Source: Alteromonas sp. IB21 (lineage in GTDB: Bacteria > Pseudomonadota > Gammaproteobacteria > Enterobacterales > Alteromonadaceae). Taken from it: DNA of 64,000 nt. Position numbers and translations under genes: made by a program. Position 1 is the stretch's first letter; each line of letters opens with the position of its first letter. This document shows positions 28,815 through 37,667 of this stretch, in pieces. Where the stretch lies: the NCBI RefSeq assembly GCF_016405965.1, contig NZ_JAEFCD010000006.1:62001-126000 (forward strand), written 5' to 3'. Under the pieces are notes generated by a model. That model had not been told where the DNA came from, made no database searches, and worked only from the letters and a program-made list of their open reading frames with translations.

Positions 28815-30023
28815 CTACATAAAAATAAGATAAAGCTGTCCAACGCCTGCCACCATACCTAAGATAGCGCCGGTCACGATGAGTTTCCACTCGTCTTGTT
28901 GATAAGCTGGCCGTAACACCCCTTCAAATTCTTCAACGCTTAACGCCTGCATTCGCTCGCTTAAGTCATGGCCCACCTGCAAAGCATTATTGGCGTAATC
29001 AAACGCATAAAGCAGATATTTATCTGAATTATCAAATATTTGACGTACCGCCAACGCTTTCATTTGATGATAATTTTCTGAACCGACACCCAATGCAAAA
29101 TAGGGTTGAGCAATAGCAACGTAGCGCTCAATAGCGTCATTAACATGAAGCTCAATGAGTTCTAGCAACTGCGCTGAGCCTGATCCATGCAGAATAACGT
29201 GGGTGATATTTTTAGGCGTGATAAGCTTTTTTTCGATGATACTCGAGTAAACTTCTGACACTTCTTTCTGGCGCTTTAGAAACATGCCCTGAATAGTAAA
29301 GGGCCCCAGTTTTATCGGTCGTTTTGGTTCAAATATAATCTTAATAGCAATCCAGTTTGTCGCATAACCGACCAAGAGCCCGCCCAATGGCAATATCCAC
29401 CAAGCCTGATAAAAATACCAAAGCAACATGGTTGGTAATCCGAATAAGAAACCGAAATAGAAGCCTGAACGCACGATAAAGGGAAACTCTTTACTGCCCG
29501 CCGTCAGAAATATTTCGTTGACTAATTCTGGCGCATTGACGAGTTGCTCAACAACCAGTTCCTTGATATCCAAAATCTCAGAGACATTATGCTGGAAGTC
29601 ATCCACCATTTTGTGAACCACATTGGGAATGTCATTTTCTATTCGCTGATAGACAAGGTTCTTGCCTTGTACGGGAAGCGCAGCCCACAGCTGTGGCGCA
29701 GATTCAGCCATGACATCGTTTACTACTTTGCGAATAACTTGGCTTAAACGCCTTTCAATGGCCTTTGTGAGTTCATCGGCATCAAGCCTCTGAGCTAGCT
29801 CTTCAACACTAAGGAGCTTCCCAAGAACTAATTCAACTTCAATCTCCGCCATTTGACGGCGCTTTGCAGGAATAAGGCCTTGCCACCCAAAGATAGGTTT
29901 TACGCCCACAAATTCGATAGGATAAAACATCATCTTTACCGCCAGATAGTTGGTAAGCCAGCCAACTATAGCGCTAATTAAAGGAATTGATAGCAAACTC
30001 AGGGTTTCAAGGTTCCATTCCAT
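28815..30023 (-). CDS. DUF445 family membrane protein
   Basis: A 402-residue protein with an internal repeat: GWLTNYLAVKMMFYP near residues 21-35 and GYATNWIAIKIIFEP near 215-229, each next to a hydrophobic segment. A final membrane helix is at the C-terminus (IVTGAILGMVAGVGQLYLIFM). Between them lie long amphipathic helices. The N-terminal AIVGWLTNYLAVKMMFYP is the DUF445 hallmark. The function is unknown. It is upstream of the tetR-WS/DGAT pair on the same strand (73-base gap) and divergent from the patatin gene. Confidence 0.85.
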   Translation of the reverse strand: MEWNLETLSLLSIPLISAIVGWLTNYLAVKMMFYPIEFVGVKPIFGWQGLIPAKRRQMAEIEVELVLGKLLSVEELAQRLDADELTKAIERRLSQVIRKVVNDVMAESAPQLWAALPVQGKNLVYQRIENDIPNVVHKMVDDFQHNVSEILDIKELVVEQLVNAPELVNEIFLTAGSKEFPFIVRSGFYFGFLFGLPTMLLWYFYQAWWILPLGGLLVGYATNWIAIKIIFEPKRPIKLGPFTIQGMFLKRQKEVSEVYSSIIEKKLITPKNITHVILHGSGSAQLLELIELHVNDAIERYVAIAQPYFALGVGSENYHQMKALAVRQIFDNSDKYLLYAFDYANNALQVGHDLSERMQALSVEEFEGVLRPAYQQDEWKLIVTGAILGMVAGVGQLYLIFM

Positions 30024-30463
30024 ACTGCAAGTAAGAGTTCCAATTTATTATTCTCATCATCAGGCTACTGAGTGCTTATGAAATGGTCAATGTAAAAAGT
30101 AAAATTACTTCGAATTGTTGATTGAAAACAAGTCAGTGAAACATTACAAATCAGGCTAATTAATGCGTTCTCACGGTAAAGTGGCTTTAGTAATTTAAGC
30201 ATTAGGTAGTGAATTCTAAATAAAACGCATAGACTGAAAACTCAGGGTATTTTTCGTCCTGAATTCACTTTTATACGTTATGTTTAAGGGTATGGTGGCA
30301 TTAACTCTGGCGATGTAACGAGTACAGACCAACTACCGAACACTGACGAATTTAAATGGACGTTCGCTATTCAAAAGCGTTAGGGCATTACATTGCTGTC
30401 ATTTTTAAATCACAGCGGTTAACAAAGTATAACCTTGCTAGTTCAACATTGTAGGTACTTGTC
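30024..30463. other. Divergent intergenic region, DUF445 / patatin
   Basis: A 440-base AT-rich gap between divergent genes that should hold both promoters. I see a short TCAGG...CCTGA inverted repeat near 30242-30262 but no gene, RNA or strong operator. Confidence 0.5.
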
Positions 30464-31924
30464 ATGGCAGTATTCGATTTGCGATTAAAAAAACTAGAAC
30501 ATGATATCGAGCATGCGAGAAATTATGATGAATATGAAGGCGCATGCTTAGCGCACGATGCGCTGTCGGGTGCTGACGAGTGGAAAGCAGAAGACGAAAG
30601 TGAAGACTACGATTACAAGCTAATTCGCAAACGTGTTCAACGCCTGCAATTAGCCAGAGGCAAAGGCGATCTGCACGCTTTAATGTCTATACTTCACGAA
30701 GGCCTTCACGGTAATTTGGGTAACATCGCCAATCCAATATTGCTTACCCATTGCAAAATCGGCACTAAATATCTCGTCGAGCAATTCATTGATGAGGTGA
30801 CGCTGGCGCTGGAGCAAATTTTTTACGCCGATGAACAGCAGGTAGACTTTTACGAAAAACTTTCTTTCTTTGAAGAAACCGCGCATGCCTTCGGCCGTAG
30901 CTGTTTGATGCTCTCTGGTGGAGCAGGTTTAGGCTTTTTCCATGCGGGCGTTGTAAAATCGCTTAATGAGAAGAGCCTATTGCCCACGGTCGTTTCCGGA
31001 TCAAGCGCAGGGTCAATTATTGCGGCCATGTTGGGAACACGAACTCACGACCAACTGCGTGAATCACTGAGCGCCGAGTTTATCTACGAAACGTTCAAAC
31101 ATTGGCGCAGCTTTGCTGGTCTAGGAAGAAAAGGGCTTTTCGACAGTTCGGTATTAGAGAACGCCTTAATTGAGCTTTTCGACCTTACCACCTTTGAAGA
31201 AGCATTTAAGAAAACCGGGAGACACATTACAGTAACCGTTTCTCCCGCCGATCTTCACCAGCACTCACGGTTGTTAAATGCCAAAACGTCGCCCAATGCC
31301 ATCATTACCCAAGCAGTAAGGGCATCGTGTGCTGTACCGGTTATTTTTAGCCCCGTTCAGCTACGCGCTAAAACGCCGGCTGGTGACATTGTACCGTATA
31401 TTCCAAATCGACGCTTCGCGGACGGTTCACTTATGGCAGACCTTCCCTTTGAACGACTTGCAAGGCTATACGGCGTTAACCACAGTATTGTCAGTCAAAC
31501 AAATCCTTTAGCCGTACCTTTCATCTCGGCGAACCGTATAGATCCCAATTCAGTTTGGGATATGTCGGCACGCCACATTGGCCAGCTTGCCAAAACAAAC
31601 AGTATTTTTGCTATCGATATTATTGAGCGTTTGACAGGAAATAAAAACGCAAAGCTGGCTATTCATAAAGTACGTTCTATCATTGATCAGCAATATGTGG
31701 GCAATATCAATATTTTACCCAAGCGTCAGATCAGAAACTTGTCGCACGTATTTTCTAACCCAACGCTCGAAAGTATCGCCCAATTGATAACTAGCGGTGA
31801 ACGGGCATCATGGCCTCAACTCCATGTTATTAAAAGAAATACCAAAATTAGTGAAAAATTACGGTATCATTTGGGTCAATTGAAGAAACGAGAGGCAGTA
31901 GAGTTAGGTCATGTCGTAAGGTAA
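30464..31924 (+). CDS. Patatin-like phospholipase with DUF3336 domain
   Basis: A 486-residue protein. An N-terminal DUF3336-type helical region (about residues 1-140) precedes a patatin domain with oxyanion loop SGGAGLGFFHAG (151-162), nucleophile motif GSSAG (Ser181) and Asp in RRFADGSLMADLP. DUF3336 plus patatin is the architecture of yeast Tgl3/4/5 and plant SDP1 triacylglycerol lipases, which suggests a neutral-lipid lipase rather than a secreted toxin. No signal peptide is seen. The degenerate HD-GYP gene follows after 73 bases on the same strand. Confidence 0.88.
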   Translation: MAVFDLRLKKLEHDIEHARNYDEYEGACLAHDALSGADEWKAEDESEDYDYKLIRKRVQRLQLARGKGDLHALMSILHEGLHGNLGNIANPILLTHCKIGTKYLVEQFIDEVTLALEQIFYADEQQVDFYEKLSFFEETAHAFGRSCLMLSGGAGLGFFHAGVVKSLNEKSLLPTVVSGSSAGSIIAAMLGTRTHDQLRESLSAEFIYETFKHWRSFAGLGRKGLFDSSVLENALIELFDLTTFEEAFKKTGRHITVTVSPADLHQHSRLLNAKTSPNAIITQAVRASCAVPVIFSPVQLRAKTPAGDIVPYIPNRRFADGSLMADLPFERLARLYGVNHSIVSQTNPLAVPFISANRIDPNSVWDMSARHIGQLAKTNSIFAIDIIERLTGNKNAKLAIHKVRSIIDQQYVGNINILPKRQIRNLSHVFSNPTLESIAQLITSGERASWPQLHVIKRNTKISEKLRYHLGQLKKREAVELGHVVR

Positions 31925-31997
31925 CGCGTGAGCTGAACTGCACAGCCTATATTAGCGTAAAACAGATAGCTGCTATTCGCAGCTTTAAAGGACAACG

Positions 31998-33434
31998 GTG
32001 AGCGCACAAAGCCAAAACCCCGACAGCATTTACACACAGCAAGTAAAACAACTCATCAATATGATATCCCCTCAGGAAACTGGCTATGGCTCAGTTTTTG
32101 AGGATGCTCGTCATTACTTTTCCCTTACGCCTTCGCTTGAAAACCATATTGCAGATTTAAAAGTTGAACTCAAAAAAATAGAAGGCAATAAGAAAAAAGA
32201 AATTCTGGCTGAACAACTCGCTAAGCAGATAAGAAATAGTACAGAAAAATTAGAGGAAGAGCGCCTCGGCAGGCTAGAACGACTTGATGCTGTTTGTACC
32301 AAAATTATCGAGCTGAGCGAAGGTGAAAACTGGCAAGAGACCCAGCAGCAAAGTGCTAAATTACTCGGCACGCTTATGTTACTCACACCTGGAGCAGAGG
32401 GGAATTTCGCACGGGTCCACATGCGGTTCAAACCCCTCTATAAAGCAGTATTAACATTGCGATTAGTCGATCGCCTGCTAGAGCACGATACCATAGCGCA
32501 TAAATACCTTTCCAAATATCGCGAGGCTGCATCGCGTTTTCGCGGAAATCGCTATTGGCAGGAGAAATGGAAAGTTGAGCTTGGGCGGCCGCTTATCGCG
32601 GCGGCACTGCTTCAAGATATTGGTTTACAGAGCCCTGCATCGCTGACCATCTTAAAAGGCGAAAATGGCGACTTGGATGAGTTTCGTTTACTCGACGATT
32701 CGCAGAGAAGGGATCTACTTAAGCTTAACTATCACTTCACCCTCAAATATTTGAGCGACGGTTTGGGTATCCCGAACTATATCGGGGATATCAAAGAAGA
32801 ACGAGACAGATTTATATTGGTTCATAAAGAAGCGCAAGACTTTATGCTCAATCTTGTCAAAGACGCTTTTGTTTCCAAAACTGGGCTGGGCGAAATTGTC
32901 AAAATTCCTCAAATATACGTTTCGATTGTACTTTCCACTAAGTCAGATTACTCGCGCCTTAGCTTACCAAAAGGTTATTTGCTGATAGAACAGTTAGCCA
33001 AAAAGAACGGGCTAAATAAACAACTGTCACAGGATTTCATTGAATTGGTAGGGTACTTTCCACAAGGCTTTGGCATTACTTTCATACCGGTGAATGAAAA
33101 TGGTCAGGAAAAGGACCAGTACGAATATGCCATTGTGATCGGTCTCAACCCGGCGAATCCAGCTGAGCCGCTGTGTAAGATTGTTACACGAAACCAGAAG
33201 TTTATAACCAATGGCGCCCATGAAATTATTTCTAAAAGCCAAAACCTCTATTTTCCTGCCAATAGAAAAAAGCTGATGCGAGTGGGCAAGGAAAAATTGA
33301 ATCAAATTATGAGTCAACTCTCCAACAATTTCAGACCTGACGAAATTGAAAATTTAGTGCCTAGTTTCTGGGAGCCCTATGACTACTTTGGATTTAAAAA
33401 GCATCAAAATCTGTGGGCCAAATTAAATAAATAA
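31998..33434 (+). CDS. Degenerate HD-GYP-like protein
   Basis: A 478-residue soluble protein. The N-terminal 110 residues form a charged coiled coil (KKIEGNKKKEILAEQLAKQ). The middle resembles an HD-GYP domain: AALLQDIGL stands where ALLHDIGK is usual, a later NYHFTLKYL replaces the second His region, and QDFIELVGYFPQGF matches the end of the domain. The metal-binding His of the HD pair is Gln here and no HExxDGxGYP motif is seen, so cyclic-di-GMP hydrolysis is unlikely; a binding or scaffold role fits better. The start is GTG at 31998 with AAAGGA five bases upstream. It is probably co-transcribed with the patatin gene. Confidence 0.65.
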   Translation: MSAQSQNPDSIYTQQVKQLINMISPQETGYGSVFEDARHYFSLTPSLENHIADLKVELKKIEGNKKKEILAEQLAKQIRNSTEKLEEERLGRLERLDAVCTKIIELSEGENWQETQQQSAKLLGTLMLLTPGAEGNFARVHMRFKPLYKAVLTLRLVDRLLEHDTIAHKYLSKYREAASRFRGNRYWQEKWKVELGRPLIAAALLQDIGLQSPASLTILKGENGDLDEFRLLDDSQRRDLLKLNYHFTLKYLSDGLGIPNYIGDIKEERDRFILVHKEAQDFMLNLVKDAFVSKTGLGEIVKIPQIYVSIVLSTKSDYSRLSLPKGYLLIEQLAKKNGLNKQLSQDFIELVGYFPQGFGITFIPVNENGQEKDQYEYAIVIGLNPANPAEPLCKIVTRNQKFITNGAHEIISKSQNLYFPANRKKLMRVGKEKLNQIMSQLSNNFRPDEIENLVPSFWEPYDYFGFKKHQNLWAKLNK

Positions 33435-33448
33435 GAAAGAAAAGAAGT

Positions 33449-33480
33449 AAATAGGATAAGCCAAAAAGCTTACCCTATTT
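33449..33480. terminator. Bidirectional hairpin between convergent genes
   Basis: AAATAGG-ATAAGC (33449-33461) pairs with GCTTA-CCTATTT (33468-33480) with one mismatch, loop CAAAAA. It lies between the convergent HD-GYP-like and PhaF-like genes. T-runs are short on both sides. Confidence 0.55.
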
Positions 33481-33508
33481 GCGTTATTACTAGCGACGAA
33501 TAGCACGA

Positions 33509-34285
33509 CTAATCGTTTTTCTTTGTCTCGGAAGACGCCCCGCTATTGATAGCATTGCCGTCTTTTGCGACCGCAGGTTTAGTCGCGTTGCTAGCACTAC
33601 TCGACGTAACCTTAGAAGGCACTGTTTTCGTCGCTGCTGCGGTTTTTCTCGCTGATGTTTTGGCCGCCGCGCCTTTACTGACCGTCGAGCCTACCGGTTT
33701 CTTACTTGACGCAGTAGCGCCGGCAGACGCTGATTTTGTTGTAGAGGCCGTCGTTTTGCGTGCGCGAGTCGGCTTTGATGCTGTGCTGGCTTTTGAAGAC
33801 GTATTTTTTGTACTAGCTGGTGCTTTCGTTGTCTCTTTGGCTTTTACCTGTTTCGCTGCTTCCTTTGCTGCCAACAAGGCCACCTGCTCCACCAGTAAAT
33901 CAACCTTCGCATTCAACGCCTCTATCTGATGTTCTTTTTGCTGGCGTTTTTGCCCACCAGAAAATACAGAAAAAAGCGGGGTGGAACTTACAAACTTCTG
34001 TGCAGCGTCAACCAGTGCAAATGGGTTTAAGGTTTGCCTTAGTTCGCTCTCAACTTCAAGCCCTTTTGCCTGCATAGCATTTATGTTTTCTTGAGTCTCA
34101 TCAATTTTTTGACTTACCATGCCTGCTGCTTGGTCGAGCTTGGCAGATATCAGGTCAGTACCTGCATACAACCAGCCAAACAGTGGTGATGATTTGAAAG
34201 GAGACGTTGCTGTACCGTTAGCCGCAGTCGAGCCCTTGTCTACGGTAGTCGGTGACGTTGTGTTAGGAATAGTTTTGGTGCTCAT
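33509..34285 (-). CDS. Phasin-like granule protein with histone H1-like tail
   Basis: A 258-residue protein. The N-terminal half has a phasin-like amphipathic helix (SSPLFGWLYAGTDLISAKLDQ, then helices to about residue 140). The C-terminal half is a Lys/Ala/Ser/Thr-rich repeat-like tail (KTSARKTAAATK type), like the histone H1-like tail of PhaF, which links PHA granules to the nucleoid. ATG at 34285 has GGAGG four bases upstream, so the longer in-frame start at 34324 is rejected. It lies downstream of the phasin at 34491 on the same strand. DNA binding by the tail is inferred. Confidence 0.72.
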   Translation of the reverse strand: MSTKTIPNTTSPTTVDKGSTAANGTATSPFKSSPLFGWLYAGTDLISAKLDQAAGMVSQKIDETQENINAMQAKGLEVESELRQTLNPFALVDAAQKFVSSTPLFSVFSGGQKRQQKEHQIEALNAKVDLLVEQVALLAAKEAAKQVKAKETTKAPASTKNTSSKASTASKPTRARKTTASTTKSASAGATASSKKPVGSTVSKGAAAKTSARKTAAATKTVPSKVTSSSASNATKPAVAKDGNAINSGASSETKKND

Positions 34286-34455
34286 AATGCCTCCGTAGTG
34301 GAGATTCAGTAAGCGTGACAGCAATGGTAACGCACTTATGAAATCAATAAATTTTCAATCTGGCCATTCTACTTTACGCCCTGTAAAAACAGTGCTGCCA
34401 CTCAATTGCACTAAGCCAATAGCGCTAATACGTGTGCTAAAAGCTTTTATGCGTT

Positions 34456-34477
34456 ATGGGCACCCTCGGGTGCCCAA
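34456..34477 (-). terminator. Hairpin after the phasin gene
   Basis: GGGCACCC (34458-34465) and GGGTGCCC (34468-34475) form a tight GC-rich hairpin just past the phasin stop codon. There is no T-run on the minus strand, so it may be a transcript-stabilising or attenuating hairpin between the two granule-protein genes. Confidence 0.4.
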
Positions 34478-34490
34478 AAGGAGCAAAGAG

Positions 34491-34850
34491 TTACTTGTTC
34501 GCAGCTAACTTCGCAACCGCTTCAGTTAACGCGTCAATTTTAGCTGAAAGTTCTTCAATACGTTGGTCAGCTGGCTCTGAGTCAAGGCCTAGCTTCTTGC
34601 GTACATCTGCTACACGGTTTTCAACATCATTAGTCGTAGACTTTACTTTGCTTTTCGCGTCTTCTTCTAATGTCTCGCCTTTAGTTACAAGCTCTTCAAA
34701 CATTTTGCTTGCTTCTTCGCTTAACTTCTCGTAGCGCCCCTGTGCTTCTTCAACACTTTTACCATAAGCGCCAAGGCCCGCTAACCAAATTTTACGCGCC
34801 ATTTCTTCGGCATCGTTAATTTTGCCTTTGATTGTGTTTGTAGTCGTCAT
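34491..34850 (-). CDS. Phasin family protein
   Basis: A 119-residue helical protein of the poly(hydroxyalkanoate) granule-associated type (PhaI/PhaF N-terminal family): EMARKIWLAGLGAYGKSVEEAQ at residues 15-36 is the signature, followed by heptad-rich helices ending in IDALTEAVAKLAANK. It should coat intracellular storage granules. AGGAG lies seven bases before the ATG. No PHA synthase, PhaB or depolymerase is in the window, so whether it coats PHA or neutral-lipid bodies is open. Confidence 0.85.
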   Translation of the reverse strand: MTTTNTIKGKINDAEEMARKIWLAGLGAYGKSVEEAQGRYEKLSEEASKMFEELVTKGETLEEDAKSKVKSTTNDVENRVADVRKKLGLDSEPADQRIEELSAKIDALTEAVAKLAANK

Positions 34851-34944
34851 GTTGAGCTCCTATTAATGCTAAATAAAAGTGTGTTTTAACACCATGACTT
34901 AACTTTACGCTTAACATTTAGAATCCGCATACTAAAAACACAAA

Positions 34945-34983
34945 AAATCAAAAAGCCCGAAAAGTGGTGACTTATTCGGGCTT
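34945..34983 (-). terminator. Rho-independent terminator of the oligopeptidase gene
   Basis: AAGCCCGAA (34953-34961) and TTCGGGCTT (34975-34983) form a 9-bp stem. On the minus strand it is followed by TTTGATTTTTTG. It lies about 37 bases beyond the oligopeptidase stop. Confidence 0.8.
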
Positions 34984-35019
34984 AAAGACAAAAGCTAGAT
35001 TCAAAAAATTAGCATCTCA

Positions 35020-37197
35020 TTAGAGAGTTACACCTGCGAGATGCAAAACAAAGGCATATTCTAGGGCAGTCGACTCAAAACGCTTAAAGCGCCCCGATGC
35101 ACCACCATGCCCTGCTTCCATATCGGTTTTAAACAATAGTAAATTGTCATCCGTTTTATACTCTCTAAGCTTTGCAACCCACTTCATAGGCTCGAAGTAT
35201 TGCACTTGAGAATCGTGGAGCCCGGTTGTTACCAGCATGTTAGGGTAGTCTTTCTTCTCGACTTGGTCGTAGGGTGAGTACGATAGCATATACTCAAATT
35301 CCTCTTTATTGGCTGGATTACCCCACTCTGAATATTCACCAGTTGTCAGAGGTATTGAAGCATCGCTCATGGTGGTCACCACATCAACAAAAGGCACGTG
35401 TGCACTAACGCCACGATAAAGCTCAGGCGCCATATTAACTACGGCCCCCATCAACAGGCCACCTGCACTGCCTCCCATCGCAAATACTCTGTCTTTATCG
35501 GCATATTGCGAAGCAATGAGCCCTTTAGTCACGTCAATAAAGTCGGTAAAAGTATTGATTTTTTGATGCATTTTACCGTCTTCATACCATTCTCGCCCCA
35601 GCATTTGCCCGCCGCGAATGTGTGCAATGGCAACCACAAAACCTCTATCTATTAAAGACAACCAACTGCTTCTGAATGTGGGGTCAATCGTCGCACCATA
35701 AGACCCATAAGCGTATTGATAAAGCGGGTTTGTTCCATCTTTTTTAAACTTGTCTTTTCTATACACCAGTGACACCGGTACCTCGGTTCCATCGCGAGCC
35801 TCAATCGACACGCGTTCCGATTTGTAAGCAGATGAATCAAACGTCTCAGATACACGGGTTTGCTTCATTACTTCACTGTCGAGAGTATCTAAATTGATAT
35901 CGACAATAGAGGCTGGGGTTGTTAGTGAGCTGTAATAAATTCTAAGTGTGTTCGTGTCCATCTCAGGGTTCGCATAAAAATACGCACCATAAATGGGATC
36001 TTGTGTTGGAATAACTTTTTCTTCGTTTGTCGTCAGATTGTGCACCACCATGCGAAGCATGCCGTTTTCTTTCTCTTTTACTACTAGGTGATTTTTCATT
36101 ACCTCAATACTTTGCAGAAAAACATCTGGACGGTGAGCAATGACATCTTTCCATTTTGACACATCACCGGTGGCATTAAGCGGCGCCTTCATAACTTTAA
36201 AGTTCTTTGCGTCGATATTCGTCAACACGTAGTAGCCGTCTTCAGCTTTGGCAACGCTATACTCTTGCCCATTTTTTAGCGGTAAAAATACCTGTGCAGG
36301 TGCTGTGGGGTTGTTCGCATCTACTATGGTAACCCCTGTCTTATCCGTATTTTGGTGGTGTATATAAATAACACTATCGTCTTTGCTTTTACTGATCGAC
36401 GTATAAAACGTAGGGTCGCTTTCTTCATAAACCAGCACATCGTCATTTTGTGGTGTACCTAACTCATGGCGAAAAACCTGATAGCCTAACAGGGTTTGTG
36501 GGTCTTTTTTGACGTAAAAAAGATGCGTGTTATCGTTCGCCCACACTACGTTTCCTGATGTTCCCTCTAAAACGTCGTTAAGCATTACATCACGCTTTAT
36601 ATCTTTCACATAAATAGTGTAAATACGACGACTAAGTGTATCTTCTGAATACGCCATCAAAGCGTTGTTTTCGCTTACTGCATAAGAACCTATGCTGAAA
36701 TAATCATGTTCTTTAGACATGACATTAGCGTCTAACAAAACTTGGGGATTGGCATCGAGCGTCGGCTTTCTTAAATACACAGGATATTCGTTCTCTCCCG
36801 AATAGCTTGTGTAATACCAGTAGCCATTATCCAGAACAGGTACGGTAGAGTCATCTTTCTCGATACGAGACACTAACTCTTCATAAAGCGCTTCGCGGTT
36901 GCTTTTTAGTGGCGCGAGCACCGTCTCCAGGTAATTGTTTTCTAACTCTAGGTGAGCCAAAATTGCATCGTCGGTGCGAGAGTCGTCTCGCATCCAGTAA
37001 TAGTCATCAGTACGCGTAACTCCATGAGCTTCCATTTTGTGAGGCACTTTCTTCGCTACAGGCGCAGGCGTTTCTGTTTTAAGCAGAGCTTGTGTTACTT
37101 TACTTTCTGGCATGTTTTCAGCGGGTTCATTTTTATTTTCTAAACTACAGCCCGATAAAAGACTGCCAGCTGCAATAGCTATCCATAAATATTTCAT
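35020..37197 (-). CDS. ptrB: Oligopeptidase B-type S9 peptidase lipoprotein
   Basis: A 725-residue prolyl-oligopeptidase-family serine peptidase. A lipoprotein signal ends LLSGC (Cys17), so it should be anchored to a membrane facing the periplasm, unlike cytoplasmic E. coli PtrB. DDYYWMRDD (about 65-73) begins the N-terminal propeller domain. The catalytic triad is Ser577 in GGSAGG, Asp662 in GLHDSQV and His697 in EAGHGGASGR. Oligopeptidase B cleaves peptides after Arg or Lys. It is a single-gene unit with a clear terminator. Confidence 0.9.
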   Translation of the reverse strand: MKYLWIAIAAGSLLSGCSLENKNEPAENMPESKVTQALLKTETPAPVAKKVPHKMEAHGVTRTDDYYWMRDDSRTDDAILAHLELENNYLETVLAPLKSNREALYEELVSRIEKDDSTVPVLDNGYWYYTSYSGENEYPVYLRKPTLDANPQVLLDANVMSKEHDYFSIGSYAVSENNALMAYSEDTLSRRIYTIYVKDIKRDVMLNDVLEGTSGNVVWANDNTHLFYVKKDPQTLLGYQVFRHELGTPQNDDVLVYEESDPTFYTSISKSKDDSVIYIHHQNTDKTGVTIVDANNPTAPAQVFLPLKNGQEYSVAKAEDGYYVLTNIDAKNFKVMKAPLNATGDVSKWKDVIAHRPDVFLQSIEVMKNHLVVKEKENGMLRMVVHNLTTNEEKVIPTQDPIYGAYFYANPEMDTNTLRIYYSSLTTPASIVDINLDTLDSEVMKQTRVSETFDSSAYKSERVSIEARDGTEVPVSLVYRKDKFKKDGTNPLYQYAYGSYGATIDPTFRSSWLSLIDRGFVVAIAHIRGGQMLGREWYEDGKMHQKINTFTDFIDVTKGLIASQYADKDRVFAMGGSAGGLLMGAVVNMAPELYRGVSAHVPFVDVVTTMSDASIPLTTGEYSEWGNPANKEEFEYMLSYSPYDQVEKKDYPNMLVTTGLHDSQVQYFEPMKWVAKLREYKTDDNLLLFKTDMEAGHGGASGRFKRFESTALEYAFVLHLAGVTL

Positions 37198-37667
37198 CTG
37201 TCTTCCTAAATGTTCGCTTCTATATCGAAGTCACGCTCGCAATATGCTGATGTAATAAGGTACACAACCATGTAAAACACCAGCGCGTATTAAAGAGAGC
37301 GAAACGGTACACACACTATTTTTGAGTATACATACCCAAGACATTAACGCTACCAATACTCAATACCTGCTCTTCCTCTAAAAGACGGGAAAATGTAACA
37401 AAATGTGTTGAAACTTCATGTTATGGGCGATTAAAGACTGAGGTACGCTTTTGCGTCTAAACCATGCTTGCGCGACCAACACAATATAGTTGTAAAACTA
37501 AGGAATAAAAAAACGCCGCATGCTTTGCAAAGCGATGCGGCGTATTTTTTTGCGTATACTAAATACCGTACTTCTTCTACTCACACCTGGTTAAGCGAAA
37601 GAAGGTTAGCGATATTATTTGTTCAGTTGTTCGTGTCCACATCTGAACTTATGGAAAAGCAAAACCG
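37198..37667. other. Intergenic region upstream of the oligopeptidase gene
   Basis: A 470-base region that holds the fadR terminator at 37505-37551 and should hold the oligopeptidase promoter. I see no gene or known RNA. Bases 37300-37480 are AT-rich. Confidence 0.5.
37505..37551. terminator. Bidirectional-looking terminator downstream of fadR
   Basis: ACGCCGCAT (37513-37521) pairs with ATGCGGCGT (37535-37543), and inner bases GCTTT/AAAGC extend the stem. A-run on the left and T-run on the right mean it could stop transcripts in either direction. It lies about 120 bases past the fadR stop on the minus strand. Confidence 0.75.

Noticed and set aside
33546..33929. 127-codon hydrophobic frame that looks like a membrane protein
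   Set aside because: It is the antisense shadow of the Lys/Ala/Thr-rich tail of the PhaF-like gene; such codons read as Val/Leu/Ala-rich on the other strand.
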